From: an uncultured Clostridia bacterium
Lineage (GTDB): Bacteria; Bacillota; Clostridia; Monoglobales; Firm-18
DNA length: 5,682 bases
Direction of reading: 5' to 3'
NCBI GenBank assembly: GCA_937914775.1
Contig: CALDNB010000004.1
Coordinates: 1-5,682 of the forward strand
Shown here: positions 1 to 5,682 of the stretch, one piece after another
Numbering within the stretch: the first letter of the stretch is position 1
Layout of the letters: each line of letters begins with the position of its first letter
The notes under the pieces: generated by a model
Seen by the model: only the letters and a program-made list of their open reading frames with translations
Told to the model about the DNA's origin: nothing
The model's database searches: none
Position numbers and translations under genes: made by a program

Positions 1-20
1 GTAATTCAATTCAAAAGTTA

Positions 21-596
21 CTATTCTTTTTCTATATATATTTCTTTATTGATTTGTACATCAAAATTAGATAGTTTATTAAGAACTTCTGTATTTACAT
101 ATACATTATATTTAACAATATCATTAAACTCTTTATTCAGTATTTTACTATTACCAAGAATATAATCAATATCCTTAATATCACTATAATTAAAAAGTAT
201 ATCAATATCATAACCCGTTACTAATGTTATGATATTTTCTTTTTTTATAACCTCTCTTGCTAATTTAGCATAAGCCCTAGTAAGAGGGCCTGCTCCAAGT
301 TTAACACCACCAAAATATCTTACCACTATAATTAAAACATAATTCAGGTTATTAGAGGTAATCTGATTTAGTATAGGATTACCAGCAGTTCCAGAAGGTT
401 CTCCGTTATCTGACGATCTAATATCATTATCAATAACATACCCGTAGCAGTAATGAGTAGCATTAGGGTATTTATTCTTAACTTCATCTAGATAATAATT
501 AACTTCATCTTTAGAAACAACTTTAAACATTAAAGATATAAATCTAGAATATTTAATAATTTCTTCATAAATATCATTCTTTTTAATACTAAGCAA
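21..596 (-). CDS. yigZ: IMPACT/YigZ family protein (UPF0029 plus DUF1949-like tail)
   Basis: The protein is about 191 residues when started at the TTG at 596. The UPF0029 domain is clear: an ATHYCYGYV stretch at residues 47-55, RSSDNGEPSGTAG at about 60-72, RYFGG at 93-97 and the signature GAGPLTRAY at 101-109. The last 55 or so residues fit the small ferredoxin-like DUF1949 domain. The family is related to eukaryotic IMPACT; its bacterial role is poorly defined, with ribosome or translation-linked functions suggested. The reading frame stays open to 728, but the extra N-terminus is hydrophobic, unlike the family, and crosses a good promoter, so I reject it. The TTG is preceded by GGTGAT with a 4-nt gap. 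No in-frame ATG lies near the domain start, so the start is uncertain. The family assignment is firm. The gene is far more AT-rich than its neighbours, which suggests transfer or a contig join. Confidence 0.85.
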   Translation of the reverse strand: MLSIKKNDIYEEIIKYSRFISLMFKVVSKDEVNYYLDEVKNKYPNATHYCYGYVIDNDIRSSDNGEPSGTAGNPILNQITSNNLNYVLIIVVRYFGGVKLGAGPLTRAYAKLAREVIKKENIITLVTGYDIDILFNYSDIKDIDYILGNSKILNKEFNDIVKYNVYVNTEVLNKLSNFDVQINKEIYIEKE

Positions 597-612
597 TATA
601 ATCACCAAAAAT

Positions 613-641
613 ATTGTATCAAATAAAGTGTAAAATTTCAA
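613..641 (-). promoter_or_regulatory. sigma-A type promoter for the yigZ-like gene
   Basis: On the minus strand a -35 box TTGAAA (641-636) and a -10 box TACAAT (618-613) are separated by exactly 17 bp. Transcription would start near 606, only about 10 nt before the proposed TTG start, so the message would have a very short leader. The surrounding DNA is AT-rich, so chance matches are possible, but the spacing and position are good. Confidence 0.6.
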
Positions 642-650
642 TAAATAATA

Positions 651-679
651 TTGACTTAAAATACTTTCATCTCTATAAT
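651..679 (+). promoter_or_regulatory. sigma-A type promoter reading toward pdaA
   Basis: A -35 box TTGACT (651-656) and a perfect -10 box TATAAT (674-679) are separated by 17 bp. The predicted start is near 686, giving a leader of about 30 nt before the TTG at 716. It is back to back with the yigZ promoter, the two -35 boxes being 9 bp apart. A housekeeping-type promoter is unexpected for a sporulation gene, which in Bacillus is read by sigma-G. It lies in the AT-rich block, so it may belong to a different source from the genes it now precedes. Confidence 0.6.
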
Positions 680-715
680 AAATAATTAACAAAATGGAGA
701 AGGAAAGGAGTGCAT

Positions 716-1501
716 TTGAAAAAAACAATTTTAATATGTTTGTTGTGCGTATTTATGTGCGGTTGTTCCGGTCAGGGAAATCCGTCAGCAGAGCGGACTT
801 TGCCAACTGTCACAGAATACGACAACACGAAAATCGGCTGGGGATTTCGAAAAATAAAAAACTGTCCCCCCGAAGTACCGGGTAACGTCAAAGAAATGCT
901 TAGTATGTACGACGGCTATTATGTTGGCGACACCGCTAAAAAACAGTTGTTTCTTACCTTTGACGAGGGCTACGAAAACGGCTATACCGCAAAAATTCTG
1001 GACGTTTTAAAAAAAACAAAAACACCTGCGGCGTTTTTTGTAACAGGACAGTATATAAAGGAACAACCCGAACTTGTAAAAAGAATGTTTGACGAGGGGC
1101 ACATTGTAGGGAACCATTCCGTAAACCACCCGTCACTTCCCGACATTGATGACGAAAAACTAAAGGCAGAAATTACGGGGCTTAATGATATGTATAAACA
1201 ACTGACAGGACAGGATATGAAGTATCTACGTCCGCCGAGAGGTGAGTTTTCAGAGCGCACTCTGGCTTTAACACAAAAATTAGGTTACAAAAACATATTT
1301 TGGTCAAGTGCCTATGTAGATTGGGACGTTAACAATCAAAAAGGTGTGGAAAACGCCATAGAAAAGACTGTTTCCCAACTTCACAACGGAAATATCATCC
1401 TTCTCCACGCCGTTTCAAAAGACAACGCAGAAGCCCTTGAGGCAATAATAAACGAAGCAAAAGCACAGGGCTACACTTTCTTAAGTCTTGACAATTTATA
1501 A
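716..1501 (+). CDS. pdaA: PdaA-type polysaccharide deacetylase (delta-lactam cortex), predicted lipoprotein
   Basis: NodB-homology deacetylase of the PdaA group, which removes the N-acetyl group from muramic acid during delta-lactam formation in spore cortex peptidoglycan. I chose the TTG at 716 because AGGAG (706-710) sits 5 nt upstream; a GTG at 710 overlaps that SD and would add two residues. The 261-residue protein starts with two lysines and a hydrophobic stretch ending MCGC, a plausible lipobox with Cys17. The catalytic motif is LTFDEGYENGY (Asp83, numbered from the TTG) and the metal ligands are in HSVNH (His134, His138). RPPRGEFSERT (172-182), FWSSAYVDWDV (195-205) and ILLHAVSKDNAEAL (228-241) are typical of PdaA rather than generic chitin deacetylases. 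The segment before the catalytic domain (GWGFRKIKN, YVGDT) also fits. Glu84 replaces the second Asp of the NodB motif; PdaA proteins vary there. It probably shares a transcript with spoIVB, 60 nt downstream. Confidence 0.9.
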   Translation: MKKTILICLLCVFMCGCSGQGNPSAERTLPTVTEYDNTKIGWGFRKIKNCPPEVPGNVKEMLSMYDGYYVGDTAKKQLFLTFDEGYENGYTAKILDVLKKTKTPAAFFVTGQYIKEQPELVKRMFDEGHIVGNHSVNHPSLPDIDDEKLKAEITGLNDMYKQLTGQDMKYLRPPRGEFSERTLALTQKLGYKNIFWSSAYVDWDVNNQKGVENAIEKTVSQLHNGNIILLHAVSKDNAEALEAIINEAKAQGYTFLSLDNL

Positions 1502-1520
1502 AATAATTAACAGGATATTG

Positions 1521-1556
1521 TTCCCCCGAAAAAGAGATATTAAACACGAGGGGGAA
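1521..1556 (+). promoter_or_regulatory. inverted repeat that can mask the spoIVB ribosome-binding site
   Basis: TTCCCCC at 1521-1527 is an exact reverse complement of GGGGGAA at 1550-1556, extendable by a G-U pair (1520/1557). The loop is 22 nt. The 3' arm is the spoIVB SD itself (GAGGGGG, 1548-1554; ATG 7 nt later). In the mRNA the five C-G pairs would hide the SD. No T-run follows, so this is not a typical terminator. A regulatory role is inference. Confidence 0.45.
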
Positions 1557-1561
1557 TTAAA

Positions 1562-2683
1562 ATGAGTTTCCGACAAAGAAAACTATCCTTTTTTGCCTTG
1601 CTTACTCTTTTAACTTTTTCCTTTGAAGTTTATTATGCCGTTCCTGATGAAATTTCCGTAATTGACGGCAGCGGTTATTCTGCACCCTACGGCGTAACTG
1701 AGCATAACGGAGAACTGAGACTGTTCGGGGTGTTGCCGTATAAAACAGTACAGGTAAACGTCATTGAAGATGACGAGGTTTTTCTTTCGGGGGAAACTGT
1801 AGGGATTTCACTTGACTTAGACGGACTTCTTGTTTTAGGAACAGCACAGATTAAAAATCAAAACGGTAAATTTTGCTGCCCTGCAAAAGATGCAGGACTG
1901 AAAGAAGGCGACATAATAAAACAGGTAAACGGACAAAACGTAAATTCCATCGAGGCTTTTGAGAGCATTATAACCCACACAGAACAGGCAGTAATGCAGG
2001 TTGAAAGAGAGGGGAACATTATTACTCTTACTGCAACACCCGTGCAAACCGGCGAAACCAAGAAATTAGGAGTTTGGCTACGGGGAGGCAGTTCGGGAAT
2101 AGGTACTCTTACCTTCGTTACAAAAGATGGAAACTACGGGGCTTTGGGCCATCCCATAACAGACGGCGATACAGGAGTGACAGTCAAAGTAGGGGACGGT
2201 CATTTAAAGGATACAAAAGTCCTTGGAATAGTTAAAAGTCAGCCGGGACTGCCCGGTGAAATACAGGGTACGCTAAAAGGCGGCGATTTGGGAGATGTAA
2301 ACAAAAATAACGACTTTGGAATTTTTGGTACAACCAAGGATTTTTTGGGTAAAAACAGCATACAAATATCCACTAAAGAGGAAATCGTTATAGGTGAAGC
2401 AAAAATTCTTTCCGACGTAGCAGGGGGTGAGCCCCTGTTATACTCCGCACAGGTTCTTCAGGTGTTTTTAAACTCAAATAACAACAAAAATATGATAATT
2501 AAGGTTACTGACCAAAGACTTATAAATTTAACGGGAGGAATAGTCCAGGGAATGAGCGGCTCTCCCATAATACAAAACGGTAAATTTATAGGCGCAGTTA
2601 CTCACGTATTTGTAAACGACCCCACTCGCGGGTACGGTGTGTTTGCAGAAAAAATGCTGACGGAGGCAGAGAAAATCAAATAG
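1562..2683 (+). CDS. spoIVB: SpoIVB peptidase (family S55), sporulation signalling protease
   Basis: Secreted serine protease of the forespore. In Bacillus it crosses into the intermembrane space and cleaves SpoIVFA, freeing SpoIVFB to process pro-sigma-K. The 373-residue protein starts at an ATG behind a strong GAGGGGG SD. In order it has: an N-terminal hydrophobic anchor (about 8-21); an N-terminal region; a PDZ domain (about 85-160, with KDAGLKEGDIIKQVNG at 109-124); and the S55 peptidase domain (about 165-373). His197 in YGALGHPITDGD, Asp317 in IKVTDQRL and Ser332 in GMSGSP match the catalytic triad; the Asp-Ser spacing of 15 equals that of the Bacillus enzyme. The C-terminus is complete (THVFVNDPTRGYGVF). 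It is shorter than the Bacillus protein (about 426). It follows pdaA directly; the usual downstream partner spo0A is absent. A 55-bp piece (2553-2607) covering Ser332 recurs at the window end. Confidence 0.95.
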   Translation: MSFRQRKLSFFALLTLLTFSFEVYYAVPDEISVIDGSGYSAPYGVTEHNGELRLFGVLPYKTVQVNVIEDDEVFLSGETVGISLDLDGLLVLGTAQIKNQNGKFCCPAKDAGLKEGDIIKQVNGQNVNSIEAFESIITHTEQAVMQVEREGNIITLTATPVQTGETKKLGVWLRGGSSGIGTLTFVTKDGNYGALGHPITDGDTGVTVKVGDGHLKDTKVLGIVKSQPGLPGEIQGTLKGGDLGDVNKNNDFGIFGTTKDFLGKNSIQISTKEEIVIGEAKILSDVAGGEPLLYSAQVLQVFLNSNNNKNMIIKVTDQRLINLTGGIVQGMSGSPIIQNGKFIGAVTHVFVNDPTRGYGVFAEKMLTEAEKIK

Positions 2684-2684
2684 C

Positions 2685-2721
2685 AAAAATGCTCACTTAT
2701 ACTTCATAGGTGAGCGTTTTT
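2685..2721. terminator. bidirectional rho-independent terminator between spoIVB and the AraC-family gene
   Basis: The arms GCTCAC (2691-2696) and GTGAGC (2710-2715) form a perfect 6-bp core. An outer run of A (2685-2689) pairs with T (2717-2721) across a T-G wobble, and inner pairs TTAT/ATAG leave a short ACTTC loop. T-runs lie downstream on both strands. It begins 2 nt after the spoIVB stop and ends 8 nt before the stop of the convergent gene, so it can serve both. Confidence 0.85.
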
Positions 2722-2729
2722 ATATCTTT

Positions 2730-3653
2730 CTATTTGTCATATTTGTGCTTTTTATACTCAGATGGCAGACATCCCATATTCTTTTTAAATGCAGCAATAT
2801 AAGATGATTGGCTTTTGAACCCAACTTCATATGCAGCCCCTGAACTTGACATTTCATTTAATAGCGGCAAACTTTCTAACACTCTGCGTTTTGCTATGTA
2901 GTCTGAAACAGGTATGTTGAAGGTATCTTTAAATTTTCTGGAAATATGTTCTCTGCTATAGTGGAATTTTTGGGCAATATCTGCCGATGTAGAAATTGAA
3001 GCATACTCGGTGTCGATATAGTTTTTTATTTCCATACAAAAGTCTGTCGATATAATGTGTTTTTTAACAGTCATATCAGCACTGTTGAAAATACCAAATA
3101 ACTCAATAATGGCGGCTTTTGCCAAAAGTCCGCTGCAGAGGTCATCTGAATTAAGCTTATCATCAATTTTTCTTAAAATATTTTTTATTTCCTTGGTATG
3201 TGCAAAATCAGGGAAAAACATATTTGAATTTTGTTGGTTTATAAAATCCAATATTGGAATAAATGTATTATTTAAAACAAAAAAATCCTTTGAAAAATAA
3301 AAAACATATCTTTCATATTCCGAATCGGACACTAGTGTTGCTGTATGCATTTGGCCGGGAAGAAACCACATGACAGAATACGGTTTAGGCTTTACTACAT
3401 AATTATCTGTTATATAATTTATGTTTCCGTCTATGTAAATAATAAGTTCATAATAATCATGTACGTGTAAACCTTCAGTAAAGGTTTTCTTCGTATACTT
3501 GTTTGTTCTGTGTGAATATATAAGATTTTTTTCTATAATATAGTCCGTCCAATCGCAACGGTTATAAAAAGAAGTGTATCCCTGTTTACTGCACTCATTC
3601 AGATATAAACCTTTTGTTTTGTGTGTTTTGATATATTGTTCTGATAAAGACAT
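2730..3653 (-). CDS. AraC-family transcriptional regulator (cupin sensor plus C-terminal HTH)
   Basis: The 307-residue regulator starts at the ATG at 3653, preceded by GGAGG (3665-3661) with a 7-nt gap. The frame continues open to 3932, but the extra part is a hydrophobic read-through of the control region and of the oxidoreductase gene, so I left it out. Residues 60-150 look like the AraC cupin-type sensor (GLHVHDYYELIIYIDG at 61-76, then a MWFLPGQMHTATL segment). The last 100 residues hold the two helix-turn-helix motifs: SADIAQKFHYSREHISRKFKD, and GAAYEVGFKSQSSYIAAFKK followed by MGCLPSEYKK, the classic AraC signature. The first HTH carries SREHISRKFK where many homologs have SxxYLSRLFK. 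The ligand cannot be read from sequence; many relatives sense sugars. Divergent placement beside the oxidoreductase gene suggests local control and autoregulation. Confidence 0.92.
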   Translation of the reverse strand: MSLSEQYIKTHKTKGLYLNECSKQGYTSFYNRCDWTDYIIEKNLIYSHRTNKYTKKTFTEGLHVHDYYELIIYIDGNINYITDNYVVKPKPYSVMWFLPGQMHTATLVSDSEYERYVFYFSKDFFVLNNTFIPILDFINQQNSNMFFPDFAHTKEIKNILRKIDDKLNSDDLCSGLLAKAAIIELFGIFNSADMTVKKHIISTDFCMEIKNYIDTEYASISTSADIAQKFHYSREHISRKFKDTFNIPVSDYIAKRRVLESLPLLNEMSSSGAAYEVGFKSQSSYIAAFKKNMGCLPSEYKKHKYDK

Positions 3654-3668
3654 AAGACATCCTCCGTA

Positions 3669-3698
3669 TATCACAAATCGAAAATATTCTATCACAAA
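3669..3698. promoter_or_regulatory. 21-bp phased direct repeats, probable AraC-family operator
   Basis: TATCACAAA occurs at 3669-3677 and again at 3690-3698, a period of exactly 21 bp (two helical turns), as for AraC half-sites. A partial inverted copy, TGTGATG, lies at 3719-3725. The second repeat overlaps a minus-strand -10 box (TAGAAT, 3691-3686) that could serve the regulator gene, which would allow autoregulation. The functional assignment is inferred from geometry and context. Confidence 0.6.
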
Positions 3699-3703
3699 AT
3701 ACA

Positions 3704-3732
3704 TATATATTTTTAAAATGTGATGCGATAAT
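3704..3732 (+). promoter_or_regulatory. probable activator-dependent promoter of the oxidoreductase gene
   Basis: A -10-like GATAAT lies at 3727-3732. The -35 position 17 bp upstream (3704-3709) reads TATATA, a poor match, which fits a promoter needing an activator. The -35 position begins 5 bp after the second TATCACAAA repeat, where an AraC-type activator would touch RNA polymerase. An alternative -10 is TATAAG at 3732-3737. Confidence 0.4.
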
Positions 3733-3781
3733 ATAAGTATACGGAATATAAATAAACTTGTCAAGAGGAGAAGTGATAGTA

Positions 3782-5599
3782 ATGGGAGAACTTTTGAAAA
3801 AATGCAGAAAGACAGATGTATGCGTAATCGGAGGAGGACTTGCGGGTATTTGTGCAGCAATTTCTGCTGCACGCACAGGAGCAAGAGTAGTTTTAATGCA
3901 AGACAGACCGATGCTCGGAGGTAATGCATCAAGTGAAATCAGAATGTGGGTATCAGGAGCAGGCAGTCGTGTGCGAAATTTGCAGGAAACAGGGATTATG
4001 GAAGAAATATTGCTTGAAAATATGTATCGTAATCCCACAAGAAATTTCTCAATTTGGGACTCTATACTTTACGAAAAAGTAAAGGCAGAGGAGAATATTG
4101 AACTTTTACTTAATTGCGCCTGCTGTGATGCTGTTTGTAATAACAACAAAATAGAAAGCATCACCGGATTTCAGCTCACTACATATACATGGCAGAAAGT
4201 AAATGCAGAAATATTTATAGATTGCTCGGGTGACAGTATTCTTGCCGGACTTTGTGATGCAGAATATATGGTAGGACGCGAAGAAAAGGATAAATTCAAC
4301 GAAGAATTCGGCCTGGAAAAAGCCGATAAAAAAACTATGGGTATGAGTTTGATGATTCAGGCACATGAAACAGATCATCATTGCGAATTTATTGCACCTG
4401 ACTGGGCATACAAATTCAAGACAGACGAGGATATGAAATTCAAACCCCACGATTGTCTTAACAAGATAAACACCAATTTTTACTGGATTGAATTGGGTGG
4501 AGAGGCAGACTCTATTCATGACACCGAAGAAATACGTGACGAACTTTTAAAAATCGCCTTTGGCGTGTGGGATCATATGAAAAATTATGGCGATCACGGT
4601 GCCGACAATTGGGAACTTGACTTTATAGGATTTTTGCCCGGAAAACGTGAAAGCCGCAGATATGTAGGTGATTATATTCTGACTCAGAATGATGTTGAAA
4701 ATGCTGCAAGATTTGATGATGAGGTAGCTTACGGCGGTTGGCAGATAGACAATCATCTGCCGGGTGGCTTTGCAATGGACGGCAAAGGAGAAGGTCATCT
4801 TCAGAAAAGAAGACTTACTGAACCTTACGGAATTCCTCTTCGTTCTCTCTATTCAAAAAATATTGAAAACCTTATGTTTGCAGGACGAAATATCAGTGCA
4901 TCTCATATAGGTTTTGCTACCGTTCGTGTTATGGGAACCTGTGCAGTTGTAGGGCAAGCAGCAGGCACAGCAGCAGCACTTGCAGTAAAATACGGATTGA
5001 CAGTTCGCGAACTCGGAAAGCAAAGGATAAATGAATTACAGGATATTCTCATGGATGATGATTGCTTCCTGCCTCATTTCAAACGTAAAATATCACCTCT
5101 TTGCACAAATGAAACCTTATCGGCTGTTTGGGGTGATGCATCAAATCTTATTAACGGCACAGACAGAAAAATCTGGGGTAATGATAACGGTTATTGGGGT
5201 ATGGTTAACCGTGCTGTAACGTATACATTTAAAGAAAAGACTCATATTGATGAATTCAGACTAATAGTCGACAGTGACCTTGACCGTGAATACACAGAGG
5301 GCAACCCCGACGCATTAAATATTTCTACAACCCTTTTCAGACGACTTGATTATAATTACACGTCCTTTGGGTTCCCTAAATGTATGTTAAAATCCTTTAA
5401 AATAGAAGTGCTTAATGAAAATGGCGATTGGGTAACAGTATATGAAACACACGAAAACCATCAGCGTATGATAAGAAGCAAAATAAATGCCGACACAAAG
5501 GCTGTCAGACTCATACCGCTTGGAACATATTTTTCGGAATCTCTTTGGACAACATACGGAAGTGCACAGGCACATATATTCTCCTTTGAGGTGAAATAA
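3782..5599 (+). CDS. FAD-dependent oxidoreductase (FAD_oxidored type) with C-terminal beta-sandwich-like domain
   Basis: The 605-residue flavoprotein starts at the ATG at 3782; AGGAG at 3766-3770 lies 11 nt upstream, and GTG (3773) or TTG (3758) starts are less likely. It has no signal peptide, so it is probably cytoplasmic. The N-terminal Rossmann fold is clear: VIGGGLAGICAAISAARTGA at 15-34 binds the ADP part of FAD, followed by MLGGNASSEIRMW at 44-56, typical of the FAD_oxidored group. Further family segments are EIFIDCSGDSILAG, LPGKRESRRYVGDY, and FAGRNISASHIGF (from 366) with RVMGTCAVVGQAAGTAAALA. From about residue 430 to the end lies a separate region (LINGTDRKIW, IDEFRLIVDSD, FKIEVLNENGDWVTVYE, AVRLIPL) resembling a discoidin/F5-8-type beta-sandwich that might bind sugar. 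Relatives often occur near carbohydrate-use genes, but substrate and reaction are unknown. The divergent AraC-family gene is its likely regulator. Confidence 0.88.
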   Translation: MGELLKKCRKTDVCVIGGGLAGICAAISAARTGARVVLMQDRPMLGGNASSEIRMWVSGAGSRVRNLQETGIMEEILLENMYRNPTRNFSIWDSILYEKVKAEENIELLLNCACCDAVCNNNKIESITGFQLTTYTWQKVNAEIFIDCSGDSILAGLCDAEYMVGREEKDKFNEEFGLEKADKKTMGMSLMIQAHETDHHCEFIAPDWAYKFKTDEDMKFKPHDCLNKINTNFYWIELGGEADSIHDTEEIRDELLKIAFGVWDHMKNYGDHGADNWELDFIGFLPGKRESRRYVGDYILTQNDVENAARFDDEVAYGGWQIDNHLPGGFAMDGKGEGHLQKRRLTEPYGIPLRSLYSKNIENLMFAGRNISASHIGFATVRVMGTCAVVGQAAGTAAALAVKYGLTVRELGKQRINELQDILMDDDCFLPHFKRKISPLCTNETLSAVWGDASNLINGTDRKIWGNDNGYWGMVNRAVTYTFKEKTHIDEFRLIVDSDLDREYTEGNPDALNISTTLFRRLDYNYTSFGFPKCMLKSFKIEVLNENGDWVTVYETHENHQRMIRSKINADTKAVRLIPLGTYFSESLWTTYGSAQAHIFSFEVK

Positions 5600-5602
5600 A
5601 TA

Positions 5603-5623
5603 TGTTGTCCCCTATTGACAACA
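5603..5623. repeat. 7-bp inverted repeat just after the oxidoreductase gene
   Basis: TGTTGTC (5603-5609) and GACAACA (5617-5623) are exact reverse complements around a 7-nt CCCTATT loop, starting 4 nt after the stop. There is no T-run, so it is a weak terminator candidate; it could be an operator or part of an element end. An ATG at 5602 with AGGTGA 7 nt upstream opens a frame of only 18 codons that crosses into the 55-bp repeat, so it may be the broken start of a downstream gene. Confidence 0.4.
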
Positions 5624-5627
5624 GTGG

Positions 5628-5682
5628 TGAGCGGCTCTCCCATAATACAAAACGGTAAATTTATAGGCGCAGTTACTCACGT
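5628..5682 (+). repeat. 55-bp exact copy of an internal spoIVB segment at the window end
   Basis: Every base from 5628 to the last base equals 2553-2607 of spoIVB, in the same orientation; the base before differs (G at 5627, A at 2552). The segment covers the catalytic Ser codon region and the following GKFIGAVTH. The spoIVB frame is closed by the TAA at 5597 just upstream, so this is not an intact second gene. It is either a partial duplication continuing past the window or, more likely, an assembly-graph overlap. Confidence 0.9.

Noticed and set aside
694..885. Small plus-strand frame starting at ATG 694
   Set aside because: It runs in another frame over the pdaA start, its product has no recognisable domain, and pdaA homology covers the same DNA.
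680..1512. 12-bp direct repeat (680-691 and 1501-1512) flanking pdaA
   Set aside because: It is made of AAATAATTAACA, short and AT-rich, with no element ends or target-site pattern; chance is sufficient.
1513..1543. Possible sigma-E or sigma-G promoter before spoIVB (GGATATT followed by GATATTAA)
   Set aside because: The -35 resembles sigma-E but the spacer and -10 match are poor, and sigma-G boxes are absent.
1835..2061. Two overlapping minus-strand frames inside spoIVB
   Set aside because: They lie opposite the conserved PDZ region and have no ribosome-binding site or recognisable product.
3654..3932. Upstream extension of the AraC-family frame to a 400-residue protein
   Set aside because: It is a hydrophobic low-complexity read-through of the control region and antisense of the oxidoreductase; the GGAGG-preceded ATG at 3653 gives a normal-length regulator.
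4106..4798. Minus-strand open frames inside the oxidoreductase gene
   Set aside because: They are antisense shadows without SDs or domain features, whereas the plus frame has strong family motifs.
5603..5682. Insertion-sequence end or phage attachment site at the window end
   Set aside because: The 7-bp inverted repeat and 55-bp spoIVB copy lack a transposase, integrase or terminal-repeat partner; an assembly overlap explains the copy better.

Overview
The window looks like a Gram-positive, spore-forming Firmicute, most likely a Clostridia-type genome or metagenomic contig. Two sporulation genes support this (a PdaA-type muramic-acid deacetylase and the SpoIVB serine protease), as do strong purine-rich Shine-Dalgarno (SD) sequences, TTG/GTG starts and moderate-to-low GC. 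There are five real genes: yigZ-like (-), pdaA-like (+), spoIVB (+), an AraC-family regulator (-) and an FAD-dependent oxidoreductase (+).

Layout. Positions 1-690 are a very AT-rich block with an IMPACT/YigZ-family gene on the minus strand. Its promoter lies back to back with a plus-strand promoter that reads into the sporulation genes. Positions 716-2683 hold pdaA and spoIVB, probably one transcript with a 60-nt gap. In that gap an inverted repeat can pair with the spoIVB ribosome-binding site. A strong hairpin at 2685-2721 has an A-run before it and a T-run after it, so it can terminate both spoIVB and the convergent regulator gene. Positions 2730-5599 form a second unit: the AraC-family regulator and the oxidoreductase are divergent and share a control region. 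Two 9-bp direct repeats sit there exactly 21 bp apart, the usual geometry of an AraC-type operator. The regulator probably controls the oxidoreductase and itself, in response to an unknown, possibly carbohydrate-related, compound.

How the genes work together. PdaA and SpoIVB both act in the late stages of endospore formation (cortex delta-lactam synthesis; the forespore-to-mother-cell signal that activates sigma-K), so sharing a transcript makes sense. The regulator/oxidoreductase pair is a separate accessory unit. The usual partner of spoIVB, spo0A, is not downstream here.

Cautions. The last 55 bases (5628-5682) are an exact copy of 2553-2607 inside spoIVB and stop exactly at the window end. 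Together with the sharp composition change near 690, this makes assembly joins a serious possibility. I found no CRISPR array, tRNA, rRNA, transposase or clearly new defence or mobile system. The most notable items are the end repeat, the phased operator, the hairpin over the spoIVB ribosome-binding site, and an oxidoreductase of unknown substrate with a C-terminal beta-sandwich-like domain.
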